Below are positions 48,667 to 48,733 of a DNA stretch of 48,733 nt, piece by piece. Each line of letters starts with the position of its first letter. Within the stretch, counting starts at the first letter, position 1. Position numbers and translations under genes: made by a program. The notes under the pieces are model-generated. The model was not told where the DNA came from, did not search any database, and was given only the letters and a program-made list of their open reading frames with translations. Source of the DNA: an uncultured Prevotellaceae bacterium. GTDB lineage: Bacteria; Bacteroidota; Bacteroidia; Bacteroidales; Bacteroidaceae. The stretch spans positions 1 through 48,733 of the forward strand of contig ONSV01000027.1 of assembly GCA_900320585.1 (NCBI GenBank), written 5' to 3'.

Positions 48667-48733
48667 GTGGCAAGGATCCTTTCTATAGACTACGGAAAGA
48701 AACGTACAGGTTTGGCAGTCACCGATCCGCTGC
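48667..48733 (+). CDS. ruvX: Putative Holliday-junction resolvase RuvX/YqgF, 5' fragment
   Basis: Only the first 22 codons are in the window. Read from GTG they give (M)ARILSIDYGKKRTGLAVTDP, the RNase H-like start of RuvX, including the metal-binding Asp in SIDYG. An in-frame TAA at 48661-48663 excludes any longer version, so GTG is the start. RuvX processes Holliday junctions or 5'-ends of rRNA, depending on the organism. It lies 6 nt after the SPOR gene and is probably cotranscribed. Confidence 0.88.
   Translation, partial: MARILSIDYGKKRTGLAVTDPL

Overview
The window looks like a chromosomal segment of a Bacteroidales bacterium, most likely Prevotellaceae. The grounds are a SusC-type receptor, many secreted glycan-degrading enzymes with short Bacteroidota signal peptides, a PheS with an inserted CxxC...CxxC knuckle, promoters of the TTG/TTTG-N19-21-TAnnTTTG type, and almost no Shine-Dalgarno sites. 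There are no rRNA or tRNA genes, no transposase or integrase genes and no CRISPR array.

Region 1 (1-29413) is a carbohydrate-utilisation region. A divergent promoter region near 5.1 kb drives GH127 then susC leftward (SusD would lie outside the window) and GH97 then a second GH127 rightward. Next come a metal-type TonB receptor with a His/Cys-rich membrane protein, a GH5 endoglucanase with a secreted esterase and a panE-like reductase, a Sel1-repeat protein, a GH51 arabinofuranosidase in tandem with a giant CotH-kinase/lamin-tail protein, two small secreted proteins, and a 1053-residue PcRGLX/YetA-like (PL26-type) protein. GH127, GH51, GH97 and the RG-lyase-like protein together point to arabinose- and galactose-decorated plant polymers (RG-I side chains, arabinogalactan or extensin). 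That is inference.

Region 2 (29.6-36.0 kb) holds a PaaI thioesterase, an N-terminally truncated phenylacetate-CoA ligase and a tandem ACT protein. It is followed by a tight five-gene operon: bacterial PH domain, M48 lipoprotein peptidase, NfeD, SPFH, and a WecB-like protein whose catalytic residues are mostly replaced.

Region 3 (36.1-48.7 kb) is mostly housekeeping and envelope: an outer-membrane barrel-like protein, a secreted aldose epimerase with a C-terminal hydrophobic tail, a TPR protein, a DMT transporter, a secreted unknown, pheS, a DUF4348-like lipoprotein with murB and an MBL hydrolase, a YtxH/holin-like operon, a SPOR lipoprotein and the start of ruvX.

The most unusual things are non-coding. 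There is a mirror-symmetric operator of four ATCGTCCAAR-type half-sites with identical geometry toward two divergent promoters. There is a family of intergenic palindromic elements with covarying terminal inverted repeats and 11-12 bp flanking direct repeats (MITE-like). Two candidate small RNAs each have a canonical promoter and terminator within 65-95 nt. A 35-bp promoter block is shared by two unlinked genes.
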